This document shows positions 26,828 through 34,818 of a DNA stretch of 64,000 nt, in pieces. Source of the DNA: JAFKKF01 sp035651055 (GTDB lineage: Bacteria; Pseudomonadota; Alphaproteobacteria; Rhizobiales; Kaistiaceae); the NCBI GenBank assembly GCA_035651055.1, contig DASRGK010000107.1:8396-72395 (forward strand), written 5' to 3'. Position 1 is the first letter of the stretch. The number at the start of each line of letters is the position of its first letter. Below the pieces are notes generated by a model. The model was not told the DNA's origin and did not search any database. It was given only the letters and a program-made list of their open reading frames with translations. The translations under genes were made by a program, and so were the position numbers.

Positions 26828-27210
26828 GGCTCTCCCCGATTCTGTCCGCCGTCGTCGTCGCCTTCCCCGCCGGTGGCGGCGCCCGGCGGTCCGGCATCGA
26901 GGTCGACGGTCGCCCGCCGGCCGTCAGGTCCGACCACCTGGAACCGGTAAACCCAACGCCCGCCGACGCGAACCAGGTCCACCGCAACGACGTCGCCGGG
27001 CATGCGCCGCCCGAGCGCCGCCAGAATCTCGGAGAGCGGCAGAATTTCGCCGCGTTCGTAGAGATCGCGGGCGAGATCGTGATCGCTGTCGTCCTCAGCC
27101 GCAGCAGCAACCGGCAACGCGATGATTGTCGCCGCCAGCCAGCCCTTTATCCATCGCGTGCGCACGCGCCGGAATATAGCAGCGGTGCCTTGCATTTTGC
27201 TGGCAATCAT
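26824..27210 (-). CDS. Small exported PepSY-domain protein
   Basis: The 128-aa protein has an N-terminal hydrophobic signal (GWLAATIIALPVAAAAEDD) and one PepSY-like module (residues about 50-110: LPLSEILAALGRRMPGDVVAVDLVRVGGRWVYRFQVV is its core, described here by position 55-92). The tail is acidic and glycine-rich. PepSY proteins of this size often lead PhoP/PhoQ-type operons and probably tune the kinase in the periplasm. The start could also be the ATG at 27195. It is divergent from the PhnD-like gene across 90 bp. Confidence 0.72.
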   Translation of the reverse strand: MIASKMQGTAAIFRRVRTRWIKGWLAATIIALPVAAAAEDDSDHDLARDLYERGEILPLSEILAALGRRMPGDVVAVDLVRVGGRWVYRFQVVGPDGRRATVDLDAGPPGAATGGEGDDDGGQNRGEP

Positions 27211-27300
27211 ATCGCCGGTCGCACCGCGACTGCCCTTGGCAGGCGTGCAATGGGTGGTATCCTGCCGGCGGGTTGTCTATCGCGAACCCCGTGGTGGGCG

Positions 27301-28188
27301 ATGACGCCGTGGTCGACGGGCCTGTCAAGACGGCGCGTTCTGCTGGCAGCCGCCGGCGCCGCGGCGGGCGGTCTTTTCCTGCGACAGACGGCCTGGGCGG
27401 TCGAGACGGAAGTTCCCCTCCGTTTCGGTATCCCGCAAATCCTGATCTCGCCGATGCTCGACGAGTTCGGTTGCATCGACCGCTATTTGCGCCTGCCATG
27501 GCGACGACCGGTAAGCCTCACCCAGCACAAGACGAATGCGGAGCTTGCCGCAGACCTGCTCTCCGGCGAACTCGACCTGGCGTGGCTCAGCCCCTATGCG
27601 TATGTCCGCCGCCGTGAACAGCTTCAGGCGATAGCGGCTCCTCTCACGAAGGGGGCGGCAACCGCGCAATCCCTTCTCATCGTCGCCGCCGACCGGCCCG
27701 CTTCGATGCTCTCGGATCTCGCCGGAGATACCCATGCCTTTGTCGACCCGGAGTCGGCGTCGGGCTTCCTCGTGACGGTCGCCGAACTTGCGAAAATCGG
27801 CACGCGGCCCGGCAGCTTCTTCAACCGGACCTTCTTCACAAACGCCGATCGGAACGTGGTGAGAGCGGTCGCTGCCGGTCTCGCCGGGAGCGGGACGTGC
27901 GATGGCCATGTCTTTGAGGTTCTGAAGGAGATCGAGCCGCGGCTGACCGGAGCCGTGCGGGTTCTTTCGACGAGCTCGCCAATCGCGCCTCCGCCGATCG
28001 TGGCGAAGCGCGGGGGGCTTTCGGCGGCGGCGATGGCGGCCGCGAAATCCCTCTTCGTCGGAATGCGCACCACGGCTACCGGAGAGGCCGCTCTCGGAAA
28101 ACTCCGACTGGACGGCTTCGCCGAAGCGGACGATGCGCTCTATGCGCCGATCACCGCAATGGCCGAGCGGCTTAAGGGTATCGTGTGA
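27301..28188 (+). CDS. PhnD-like periplasmic binding protein, probable sensor partner
   Basis: The 295-aa protein has a twin-arginine signal (LSRRRVLLAAAGAAAGG) and a phosphonate/phosphite-type binding fold. Family features include LLSGELDLAWLSPYAYV and DPESASGFLVTVAELAKIG. No permease or ATPase gene for uptake lies nearby. Instead its stop overlaps a histidine kinase gene by 4 bp, so it probably presents a ligand to that kinase, as the PhnD-like part of TtrS-type sensors does. The ATG at 27301 is chosen because it places the Tat motif 10 residues from the N-terminus. The ligand is unknown. Confidence 0.8.
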   Translation: MTPWSTGLSRRRVLLAAAGAAAGGLFLRQTAWAVETEVPLRFGIPQILISPMLDEFGCIDRYLRLPWRRPVSLTQHKTNAELAADLLSGELDLAWLSPYAYVRRREQLQAIAAPLTKGAATAQSLLIVAADRPASMLSDLAGDTHAFVDPESASGFLVTVAELAKIGTRPGSFFNRTFFTNADRNVVRAVAAGLAGSGTCDGHVFEVLKEIEPRLTGAVRVLSTSSPIAPPPIVAKRGGLSAAAMAAAKSLFVGMRTTATGEAALGKLRLDGFAEADDALYAPITAMAERLKGIV

Positions 28189-29603
28189 TCCGCTCGCTCT
28201 CCACCCCGTGGACCCTGGCGGTCAAGGTCCCCGCGGCCATGGCAGCGGCTGTTGTGGTGATCGCGGCCGCAACCACCGCCCTTGTCTATCAGTTCGTCAG
28301 CACGGCCCAGGATCGCCAGCTGGCGAGCGTCACCCGCTCCTACCTCGACGGGCTGGCTCCGGCGCTCGTCGAGCCGGTCCTGCGGGGGGACATCTGGGGG
28401 GTGTTCGAGATCCTGGACCAACCTCGCTCCTTCTCGACGACCGCGATTCCGGTGGAGCTTGCCGTTGCCGATACGAGCGGCGAGGTGATAGCCGCCTCGG
28501 ATCCACGCAAGGCGCCGAGCGGCGCTCCATTGCCGGCTCGTTTTCGCAACGGAGCCGGCGGCGGAAGCCTTGTCAGGGACGATTCCGGAGAGGTGCTGTC
28601 GACCACCCTGATCGTGATCGGCGGCCGCAGCGTTGGCAGCCTGCATGTTCTCTGGGACATCACGCCGATGACGCAGGAGCGCCGGATGCTGATCCAAACC
28701 GCCGCCTTGTGGACGATCCTCGTTCCCGCGCTGGTCGGCCTCGCCGGCTGGTTCGCGACGCGGCGGATGATGCGGCCCGTGCAAATATTGTCGCGCCACA
28801 TGGAGACGGCCGACGACGGTTCTGTCCAGCCGATCGGCGGCGCGGTGGTCAGGGCCGCGAGCCGCGAATTCGCCCGTCTCTACCGAAGCTTCAACACCAT
28901 GGCCGGGGCGCTCGAGGCGCGTCGCGCGCTCACGGCGCGGCTTGTCGCCGAGGAGCGCCTGTCAAGCCTTGGCCGAATTGCGGCGGGTGTTGCCCACGAG
29001 ATCAACAATCCTCTCGGCGGGCTTTTCGCAACCCTGCACATGCTGAAGACGGATCCCGCTTCACCGACGGTGCAACAGAAGGCAGTTGCGCTCCTCGAAC
29101 GTGGGCTAGGGGGGATCCGGGACGTGGTGCGGGCGCTCCTCGCCATTCACCGGCCGGAACGCAACATGCGCCCGATCGCTGCCGCCGATTTCGACGACCT
29201 TCGTATCCTGATCGGTCCGCAGATCGGCAGTATTCGGCTGACATGGTCGATCGGTCCGCTCAACGGAGTCGATATCGCGGGCGGACCCGTCCGCCAGATG
29301 GTGCTCAATCTCCTTCTCAACGCACTCGCCGCGGCTGGCGAGAACGGCGATGTCGGCCTCACGGTCGCCGCCGCCCCGGACAAGGTGGTGATCACGGTGA
29401 CCAATTCGGGGTCGGCCATGTCCGGTGAAATCGCGGCGTTTCTGGAAGGCAGAGGCACGGCGGACGTGCCGGGCGACGGTCTCGGCGTCTGGCTTGTCCG
29501 CCAGATCGCGGCCGAGCTCCGTGCCCGCGTCACGATACGAACCGGTACGGAGGGTACTTCGATCACCGTGATTATTCCGCGTCCGATCTCGGGTGCGACC
29601 TGA
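28185..29603 (+). CDS. Sensor histidine kinase of an NtrC-type pair
   Basis: A 472-aa kinase. Helix 1 lies at residues 15-37, then a periplasmic loop of about 130 residues and helix 2 near 172-192. A HAMP region precedes H-box GVAHEINNPLGGLFATL, the NtrB-like form, and an ATPase domain (LNLLLNALAAAGENG). The G1 box region is weak (TNSGSAMSGE instead of a clear DxGxG). The gene overlaps the PhnD-like gene upstream and is 1 bp from the regulator downstream. The order is periplasmic sensor, kinase, regulator. Confidence 0.86.
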   Translation: MIRSLSTPWTLAVKVPAAMAAAVVVIAAATTALVYQFVSTAQDRQLASVTRSYLDGLAPALVEPVLRGDIWGVFEILDQPRSFSTTAIPVELAVADTSGEVIAASDPRKAPSGAPLPARFRNGAGGGSLVRDDSGEVLSTTLIVIGGRSVGSLHVLWDITPMTQERRMLIQTAALWTILVPALVGLAGWFATRRMMRPVQILSRHMETADDGSVQPIGGAVVRAASREFARLYRSFNTMAGALEARRALTARLVAEERLSSLGRIAAGVAHEINNPLGGLFATLHMLKTDPASPTVQQKAVALLERGLGGIRDVVRALLAIHRPERNMRPIAAADFDDLRILIGPQIGSIRLTWSIGPLNGVDIAGGPVRQMVLNLLLNALAAAGENGDVGLTVAAAPDKVVITVTNSGSAMSGEIAAFLEGRGTADVPGDGLGVWLVRQIAAELRARVTIRTGTEGTSITVIIPRPISGAT

Positions 29604-29604
29604 G

Positions 29605-30924
29605 ATGCTCGACGGCCGGCGCATCGGCATTGTCGAGGATGATGCGGTCATGGGCGACGCGCTCGCGGAATGCTTCCGGCAGCGCGGCGCCGAGGTCGGT
29701 TTGTGGCGGAAGGGCAGCGACGCGCTCACGGGTATCCGGAAATTCGCACCGGAGCTTGTCGTCTGCGACATCCGCCTGCCCGACCTTTCCGGCGAGCAGA
29801 TATTCGCGGCCCTCAACGCCGACCTTCCTGCCGTGCCCTTCCTGTTCATAACCGGCCATGGCCGGATCGACGAGGCTGTCCGGCTTATCCGACTGGGCGC
29901 CGGCGACTACATCACCAAACCGTTCGAAATTCCGCCCTTCCTCGAACGGGTGCGCGAACTCCTGCCGACAGGCGCTCCGGCGCGGCGCGACGTGCTCGGG
30001 CGCTCACCCGCGATCCGCGCCGTCGAAGCCACGCTCACGCGGGTTGCAGCGATCCGTTCGACCGTGCTGCTCCTCGGCGAGACAGGATCGGGCAAGGAGG
30101 TTGCAGCCCGCTTCCTCCACGATACCGGCCGGCCCGGCACGCCCTTCGTCGCCGTCAATTGCGCTGCCTTTCCTCCCGATCTGCTGGAATCGGAACTGTT
30201 CGGTCACGAACGCGGCGCCTTTACCGGCGCCGCGGGCAGGCACATCGGGCATGCTGAACGCGCCGGCGACGGAACCCTATTCCTCGACGAGATCGCCGAA
30301 CTGCGCCCCGCCCTCCAGGCGAAGCTCCTCCGCCTTCTCGACGAGCGCCGTTTCACCCGCATCGGCGGGGACCGACCGCTCCAATTCAGCGCCCGCGTGG
30401 TCGCTGCGACCAATGCCGACCTCGCCCGCCGCGTCGAGAAAGGCGATTTTCGTCAGGACCTGCTTTTCCGGCTCGACGTGGTCTCCATACGGATCCCGCC
30501 GCTCCGCGACCGCACGGAGGACATTCTCCCGCTGATGGAACGGTTCATGAGCCAATATTGCCGGGAGTTCGGGACGTCGATCCGGCGCTTCGAGCCGGCA
30601 GCCGTGACCGCCGCGCTCCGCCACACCTGGCCCGGCAACGTTCGGGAACTCCGCAATCGCGTCGAACGAGCCGTCGCCTTGTCCGAAAGCCCGGTGCTCG
30701 CCGTCGCCGATCTCTTTCCGAGCGAGGGCGCCGAAGACGCCGCGGAATCGGTCACTCGAAACCTCTCGGCCGTGCGCGCGGCCGCCGAACGGGAAGAGAT
30801 TTCCGGAGCGCTTGCCGCCAGCGGCGGCCGCATCCTCGCGGCCGCGAAGCAGTTGGGAATTTCACGGACGACGCTCTGGAAGAAGATGCGCCGGTTGAAC
30901 CTCCGCGGGTCGGCCCTGCCCTGA
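29605..30924 (+). CDS. NtrC-family sigma-54-dependent response regulator
   Basis: A 439-aa activator with three domains: receiver (D55 phosphoacceptor in VVCDIRLPD), AAA+ domain with Walker A GETGSGKE at 158-165 and the sigma-54-contacting GAFTGA loop at 204-209, and a Fis-type DNA-binding end (ILAAAKQLGISRTTLWKKMR). The ATG at 29605 follows the kinase stop directly. A near-consensus sigma-54 promoter exists 0.7 kb away, before the convergent Sel1 gene, giving it an obvious target. A 15-bp inverted repeat overlaps its last codons. Confidence 0.9.
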   Translation: MLDGRRIGIVEDDAVMGDALAECFRQRGAEVGLWRKGSDALTGIRKFAPELVVCDIRLPDLSGEQIFAALNADLPAVPFLFITGHGRIDEAVRLIRLGAGDYITKPFEIPPFLERVRELLPTGAPARRDVLGRSPAIRAVEATLTRVAAIRSTVLLLGETGSGKEVAARFLHDTGRPGTPFVAVNCAAFPPDLLESELFGHERGAFTGAAGRHIGHAERAGDGTLFLDEIAELRPALQAKLLRLLDERRFTRIGGDRPLQFSARVVAATNADLARRVEKGDFRQDLLFRLDVVSIRIPPLRDRTEDILPLMERFMSQYCREFGTSIRRFEPAAVTAALRHTWPGNVRELRNRVERAVALSESPVLAVADLFPSEGAEDAAESVTRNLSAVRAAAEREEISGALAASGGRILAAAKQLGISRTTLWKKMRRLNLRGSALP

Positions 30925-30961
30925 AGGCGTCGATGCCCTGAGGAATGGCCGACCCGCGGAG
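30901..30961. repeat. Perfect 15-bp inverted repeat around the NtrC-type gene end
   Basis: CTCCGCGGGTCGGCC (30901-30915, inside the last codons) is repeated inverted at 30947-30961, with a 31-base spacer that includes the stop codon. It could fold as a long GC stem between two convergent genes. No T tract follows, so a terminator role is uncertain. Confidence 0.55.
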
Positions 30962-31067
30962 CTGACCTGACCGCGATGTTGCGGAAGGGTGCGCGCACGT
31001 CTGGCGTACGCCGCAACGAGACACTCGCCAACCGCTTTCTCGATGCCGGCTGCCAAGTCTGCCGGCA

Positions 31068-31568
31068 TCAATGCGCGGCGAGCCACTCCTCGCTCTTCTG
31101 CTTCGCGTCGGCCAGTTCGGCAGGCGTCAGCTTCTTCGCCACGAGGTCGCGAAAGGCGGCGGCATTGCTTTTCGCCTCGGTGTCACCGGCCTGGTCATAG
31201 CCGGTCACCGCGACCACGCACCAAGTGTAGGCTCTGGCCGAATCGACCGGAGTGCCAACCCCGCCAACGGCGTAGTTCTGACAGAGCGAGTAGCGGGCGT
31301 CGACGATGCCGTGTGCGGCCGCCTTCTCGAACCAGACGTTACCCTTCTGAACGTCTTCCGGGCGGCCTTGGGCATTTGCATACATCAACCCGACCATGTA
31401 CTCGGCCTTTGCGTTGCCTTGTTCGGCGAGGGGCGCGAGGAGCCTCATGGCGGTCTCGAAGTCTGCCCTCCTCCACGCGTCCATTCCGTTTTCCAGCGCG
31501 TCATCGGCCTGCGACGCCGTCGTGACGGCGACAAGCACGGCAAGCGCGAACCAAGAACGCCCGATCAT
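31068..31568 (-). CDS. Exported Sel1-repeat protein
   Basis: The 166-aa protein has a signal peptide (MIGRSWFALAVLVAVTTASQA) and at least two Sel1/TPR-like repeats, for example MRLLAPLAEQGNAKAEYMVG and NVWFEKAAAHGIVDARYSLC. Sel1 proteins act as scaffolds in the envelope; the partner is not predictable. Start chosen for its GGGAGG ribosome site. A sigma-54-type promoter ends about 40 bp upstream and a dyad that may bind the neighbouring NtrC-type regulator lies further up, so it is probably that regulator's target. Confidence 0.8.
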   Translation of the reverse strand: MIGRSWFALAVLVAVTTASQADDALENGMDAWRRADFETAMRLLAPLAEQGNAKAEYMVGLMYANAQGRPEDVQKGNVWFEKAAAHGIVDARYSLCQNYAVGGVGTPVDSARAYTWCVVAVTGYDQAGDTEAKSNAAAFRDLVAKKLTPAELADAKQKSEEWLAAH

Positions 31569-31608
31569 TGAATTCCTCCCGGAGCTGGTGAGCACGACCG
31601 ACGGGAGG

Positions 31609-31623
31609 GCAACGACCATGCCA
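31609..31623 (-). promoter_or_regulatory. Sigma-54-type (-24/-12) promoter of the Sel1 gene
   Basis: Reading leftward, TGGCATGGTCGTTGC matches TGGCAYR-N4-TTGC, with the invariant GG and GC exactly 10 bases apart. Transcription would start near 31597, leaving a leader of about 29 bases that carries the GGGAGG ribosome site of the Sel1 gene. An NtrC-type activator gene lies next door. Confidence 0.68.
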
Positions 31624-31735
31624 GAGGAGCGAAACCTCAGTTCTCCGGCAATCGTCAGGGGTTCTGGCCGCCCTGGACCTCGCCAGTGTTTCCGTTCGGC
31701 AACGTCGGAGGATCGCACGGTTCACAAAGCCTGAC

Positions 31736-31757
31736 ATCCCGGAAGGCCTGACGGGAT
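31736..31757. promoter_or_regulatory. Dyad, candidate activator site for the sigma-54 promoter
   Basis: ATCCCG-N10-CGGGAT, enclosed in a looser CTGA/TCAG pair (31731-31764), about 120 bp upstream of the -24 element. That is a usual distance for an NtrC-type enhancer. Only one copy is seen, so the role is a guess. Confidence 0.3.
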
Positions 31758-31806
31758 CGGTCAGCCCGCTGCTCTCCCCTGATCGCAGCGTCGAGCGCGG
31801 CGGGTC

Positions 31807-31938
31807 TCAGGCCAGTCCGACCTGATGCAGGACGAACCAGCCCGCCGCCGCCGTCGCCTCGATCAGCCGTCCGTGATTCTGGGAGAGGTCCCAGATGCAA
31901 ATCACGACGATACCGAAGACGGTGAGCATCAGCCGCAT
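31807..31938 (-). CDS. Putative small membrane protein, 43 aa
   Basis: A compact open frame starting MRLMLTVFGIVVICIWDLSQ, with one hydrophobic helix (about residues 3-16) followed by an amphipathic half with NHGRLIEATAAAGW. The layout of short N-terminal helix, WD and N-G-R resembles small single-pass proteins of rhizobia, from memory rather than a search. The ribosome site is weak. It lies in a stretch that otherwise lacks genes. Confidence 0.4.
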   Translation of the reverse strand: MRLMLTVFGIVVICIWDLSQNHGRLIEATAAAGWFVLHQVGLA

Positions 31939-32183
31939 TGCCTGATGAAAAGCCCCCACCGATTGCCGTTTCGCTGAAAGGCACGAACGGATTGGAACGT
32001 CGGCGGTCGGCCTTCCTTCACCAATCGCCGCCGGCCTGGGTTGGCGCCGGCCGGCCGGGCGCAGGAGAAACCGGCGGAAGTTCCCCCGTTTCCGCGGATG
32101 TCGCCGGGCGCATAGTCCCTGGCATTTCATGCAAAGTTCGGTGGCCCGCGCAATGGCAGGCTCACCATAGGTATCGAGCGGAG

Positions 32184-32312
32184 GCCCGAGAGGCGACGCC
32201 GGCAAGCGGCGCGACTTTCGAGAACATCAACCCGGCGACGGGAGAGGCGATCGGGGTCGTTGCGGCCGGCGATGCGGCCGATGTCGACCGGGCGGTGGCG
32301 CCCACGGCATGA
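32184..32312 (+). pseudogene. Remnant of an aldehyde dehydrogenase N-terminus
   Basis: The translation ...ASGATFENINPATGEAIG followed by VVAAGDAADVDRAVA is the well-known N-terminal sequence of betaine aldehyde dehydrogenase-like enzymes. It stops at a TGA at 32310 and no later ALDH motif (catalytic Glu or Cys region) follows. Only about 35-40 codons remain, so this is a broken relic of a gene of about 490 codons. Confidence 0.65.
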
Positions 32313-32707
32313 TCGGGTCGGGATCGCCGGGAATGGTCGCCGAAGGCCTTCGGCGGCGAGGAGGACTACCGCCGGCAGGTCCTAAGGCGGAGCGCTCCGG
32401 TGCCGGGCGGATCGGGGGTCCGCCTCCCCGGGGAGGCGGCATTACGCCGCAAGGCGGAGGCCGAACGGCGCGGAGTGCTGCTTCGCGACGGGCTCGTCGC
32501 CGGCCTCATCGCCCTGGCCGCCCGGCTGCGCAGCTGCCGCCGCCCAGCGCCCGCCCCGTCTGACGCCGCTGCAGGCGGTCCAGCCAGACGATCGAGCCGC
32601 CCGGACTCGATCCGGGCGGTCGCGAATAAACCGAGGCGCCGGAGTGTTGAAATCCCGGTGGGCGGTTGCGCGCCGATACGCGCGCGTTTGTGAAAGAGGA
32701 GACTCGC
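32313..32707. other. Gene-poor stretch
   Basis: No supported gene. The frame continuing from the aldehyde dehydrogenase remnant stays open to about 32690 but reads as low-complexity Arg/Ala-rich sequence after a short stretch (GEEDYRRQVLRR) I could not assign. The promoter of the next gene must lie in its right end. Confidence 0.4.
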
Positions 32708-33169
32708 ATGATCAGGCAACTCGCGATCGCGGGTGTGCTTTTGGCCGCCTTGGGAATGACCGGCGTGGCTGCGCATGCAGCTACCGAGCCGGCGAAGATC
32801 GCCGTTACGGACAAAGGCAAGGCGTGGGTCGATACCAAAGGCATGACCCTCTACACCTTCGAGAAGGACACCAAGACCAAGTCGAAGTGCAACGACAAGT
32901 GCGCGGTCGAGTGGCCGCCTCTGGCGGCCTCGGCCTCCGACAAGGCCTCGGGCAAGTGGACCATCATCAAGCGCGACGACGGCACGCTGCAGTGGGCCTA
33001 TTCGGGTCACCCGCTCTACACCTTCGTCGACGACAAGAAGCCCGGCGACGTTACCGGCGACGGCGTGGACGGCTTTCACCTGGCCAAGGCCAATCTGGCG
33101 GTCGCATACAAGGTCAAGGTGACCACGCCGAAGCCCAAGGCTCCGGCGAAGCCGAAGTCGATCTACTAG
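32708..33169 (+). CDS. Exported protein with Yx(F/W/Y)xxD repeats (COG4315-like)
   Basis: A 153-aa protein with a Sec signal (MIRQLAIAGVLLAALG, cleavage after AAHAA). Two copies of the family motif are present: LYTFEKD near residue 50 and LYTFVDD near 110, with the typical CNDKCAVEWPPL between them. The C-terminus is Lys/Pro-rich. The family is common in bacterial envelopes and lacks an established activity. The ATG at 32708 follows an AAAGAGGAG ribosome site. Confidence 0.82.
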   Translation: MIRQLAIAGVLLAALGMTGVAAHAATEPAKIAVTDKGKAWVDTKGMTLYTFEKDTKTKSKCNDKCAVEWPPLAASASDKASGKWTIIKRDDGTLQWAYSGHPLYTFVDDKKPGDVTGDGVDGFHLAKANLAVAYKVKVTTPKPKAPAKPKSIY

Positions 33170-33211
33170 CTGGCGGCGGTCCAAGCCCGCCGATCCCTCG
33201 CTCCCTCAAAG

Positions 33212-33240
33212 CCCGGCCCGCGCCTCTTGCGCGGACCGGG
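33212..33240 (+). terminator. GC-rich hairpin after the COG4315-like gene
   Basis: CCCGGCCCGCGC / GCGCGGACCGGG form a 12-bp stem with one mismatch and a CTCTT loop, 43 bp after the stop codon. No T run follows, so termination strength is uncertain. Confidence 0.4.
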
Positions 33241-33571
33241 ACTTCGCGCAAGCGCCCGACGGTTTCCCGACAGAGGACCCGTATCAAAGTCGGGCGGCCC
33301 TGCGGCGTCCCGCACCTTCCGGCGCAGTCGGTGATAGACGCTAACGAACCAAGTCCCTTAGCCGCCACGGGCGAGGTGCAGCCGTACGCCGCCTGCGCCC
33401 TCGGCATAACCGTTGTGGAAGGAAGCCTCAGGATCTCCGCGCCGGACTCGCGGCCCAAGGCGGGATCTGCCGAGGACGAGACCTGCCGTCGAATTCAGCC
33501 GGTTCTTTGGACCCTGCTTAACGGCTCCGGATTCTGATCGTCTCCTCGGCCCGCCGCAGTCTAGCTGCTGC
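33241..33571. other. Intergenic stretch, no gene seen
   Basis: Between the COG4315-like gene and the promoter region of importer D. Open frames here have no recognisable domain. Confidence 0.4.
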
Positions 33572-33632
33572 TTTTTTGTCCATAAAAAACATGTTGAAAC
33601 ATGAAGGCCTGGTGATTTTTATAGAGAAGAGA
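33572..33632 (+). promoter_or_regulatory. Promoter of importer D with two GntR-type sites
   Basis: Site 1 TTTTTTGTCCATAAAAAA (33572-33589) ends 4 bases before a -35 TTGAAA (33594-33599). A 17-base spacer leads to -10 TTTTAT (33617-33622). A weaker, inverted copy of the site (33615-33632) covers the -10. A 14-bp dyad CATGTTGAAACATG (33590-33603) overlaps the -35. The same order and spacing recur at 39343-39405. Confidence 0.6.
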
Positions 33633-33724
33633 CTGCGCTGAACGTGGTCCGCGCTCGACTTGGACCTCGGTCCCGAAAGAAATCTGTCAGCCGCCTGAAA
33701 CGTCAATCCTGGGGAGGAATGGCA

Positions 33725-34747
33725 ATGAGCGACGAAGAACGGTCGGGAGCCGACCGACGCAATTTTCTGAAAACCTCGCTGCTGGGAACCGCTGCCGTTG
33801 CCAGTGGGATCGGCGGCCTCTTCGGCCGGTTCAATCCGTCAACCGGCGCGCTGGAAGTATCCTCGGCGCGAGCCGACACGCGGCTGAAGATGGCGTTCGT
33901 GCAGTTTCAGCCGCATACGGTTTCGACCGCGTGGGGCAAGGGGATCGCCGAGGTGCTGGCCACCCAGCAGATCGTCGACTACGACCAGCTCGACGGCCAG
34001 GCCAAACTCGAAGTCCAAGTCAGCCTGATGGACACCCTGATCAGCCAGGGCGTCAACGTGATCTTCCTGCAGCCGGTGGACAGCGTCGGAGTTGCGCCGT
34101 CGATCGCCAAGGCGAAGCGCGCGGGCATCGCGGTCATCACGCTCAACATCGACGCTACCGAGCCGCATGCGGCCCATGTCGAGATGAACCACTATTTCGG
34201 CGCCATGGACATCGCCAAAGCGATGGGCGACGCGATGGGCGGCAAGGGGAAAGTGGCGATCCTCAATGCCCCTCCGGGCATCATCATCCGCGACCAGCGC
34301 ACGAACGGCTTCACCGACGGCCTCAAGAAGTATCACCCGGACATCCAGGTGGTCTCCGACCAGGTCGCGGACTGGGATCGCAAGAAGGCCCAGGACGTGC
34401 TGACCACGGTCCTTGCCGCCAACCCGGACATTACCGGCGTCTACGGCGTCAACGATTCCATGGCCTTGGGCGCCATGGACGTCGCCAAGGACAAGGGCCT
34501 CAAGCTGGTGATCTTCGGCAATGACGGCGAGAAGGCGGCGCTTGAGGCGATCGAAGCCGGCGACATGACCGGCACGCAATACACGGACGTCTTCCAGCAG
34601 GGACGCCTCGCGGCCGCGGTCGCCACGGTGTTGGCGTCCGGCGGCGTGTCGGCCAAGGCCTTCGCGTCGCAGGGTCACCTGTTGATGCCCTATATCATCG
34701 CGACCAAAGACACGGTCGGACAGATACAGCCCTCCCAGCGTTGGTAA
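33725..34747 (+). CDS. Sugar ABC transporter substrate-binding protein, CUT2 type (importer D)
   Basis: A 340-aa RbsB-like protein. The N-terminus ADRRNFLKTSLLGTAAVASG is a twin-arginine signal. The two-lobe fold shows DTLISQGVNVIFLQPVDS and VLAANPDITGVYGVNDSMALG. The start at 33725 lies 7 bases after GGGGAGG; the ATG at 33719 is too close to that site. It heads a four-gene operon and is followed by the clearest intrinsic terminator in the window. The substrate is unknown. Confidence 0.87.
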   Translation: MSDEERSGADRRNFLKTSLLGTAAVASGIGGLFGRFNPSTGALEVSSARADTRLKMAFVQFQPHTVSTAWGKGIAEVLATQQIVDYDQLDGQAKLEVQVSLMDTLISQGVNVIFLQPVDSVGVAPSIAKAKRAGIAVITLNIDATEPHAAHVEMNHYFGAMDIAKAMGDAMGGKGKVAILNAPPGIIIRDQRTNGFTDGLKKYHPDIQVVSDQVADWDRKKAQDVLTTVLAANPDITGVYGVNDSMALGAMDVAKDKGLKLVIFGNDGEKAALEAIEAGDMTGTQYTDVFQQGRLAAAVATVLASGGVSAKAFASQGHLLMPYIIATKDTVGQIQPSQRW

Positions 34748-34759
34748 AACGCTAACTTG

Positions 34760-34800
34760 CGCAGGCCGAGACGGAATGGTCTCGGCCTGCGTCTTCTTTT
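34760..34800 (+). terminator. Intrinsic terminator or attenuator after binding-protein gene D
   Basis: A 13-bp perfect stem (GCAGGCCGAGAC / GTCTCGGCCTGC plus one closing C-G pair) with loop GGAATG, followed by the T-rich run TCTTCTTTT. It lies inside the importer D operon, so it probably cuts most transcripts after the binding-protein gene. Confidence 0.8.
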
Positions 34801-34818
34801 CATGAGATATAGCGGAGC

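Noticed and set aside
27231..27250. Possible sigma-54 promoter TTGGCAGGCGTGCAA before the PhnD-like gene
   Set aside because: The GG and GC elements are 7 bases apart rather than the required 10.
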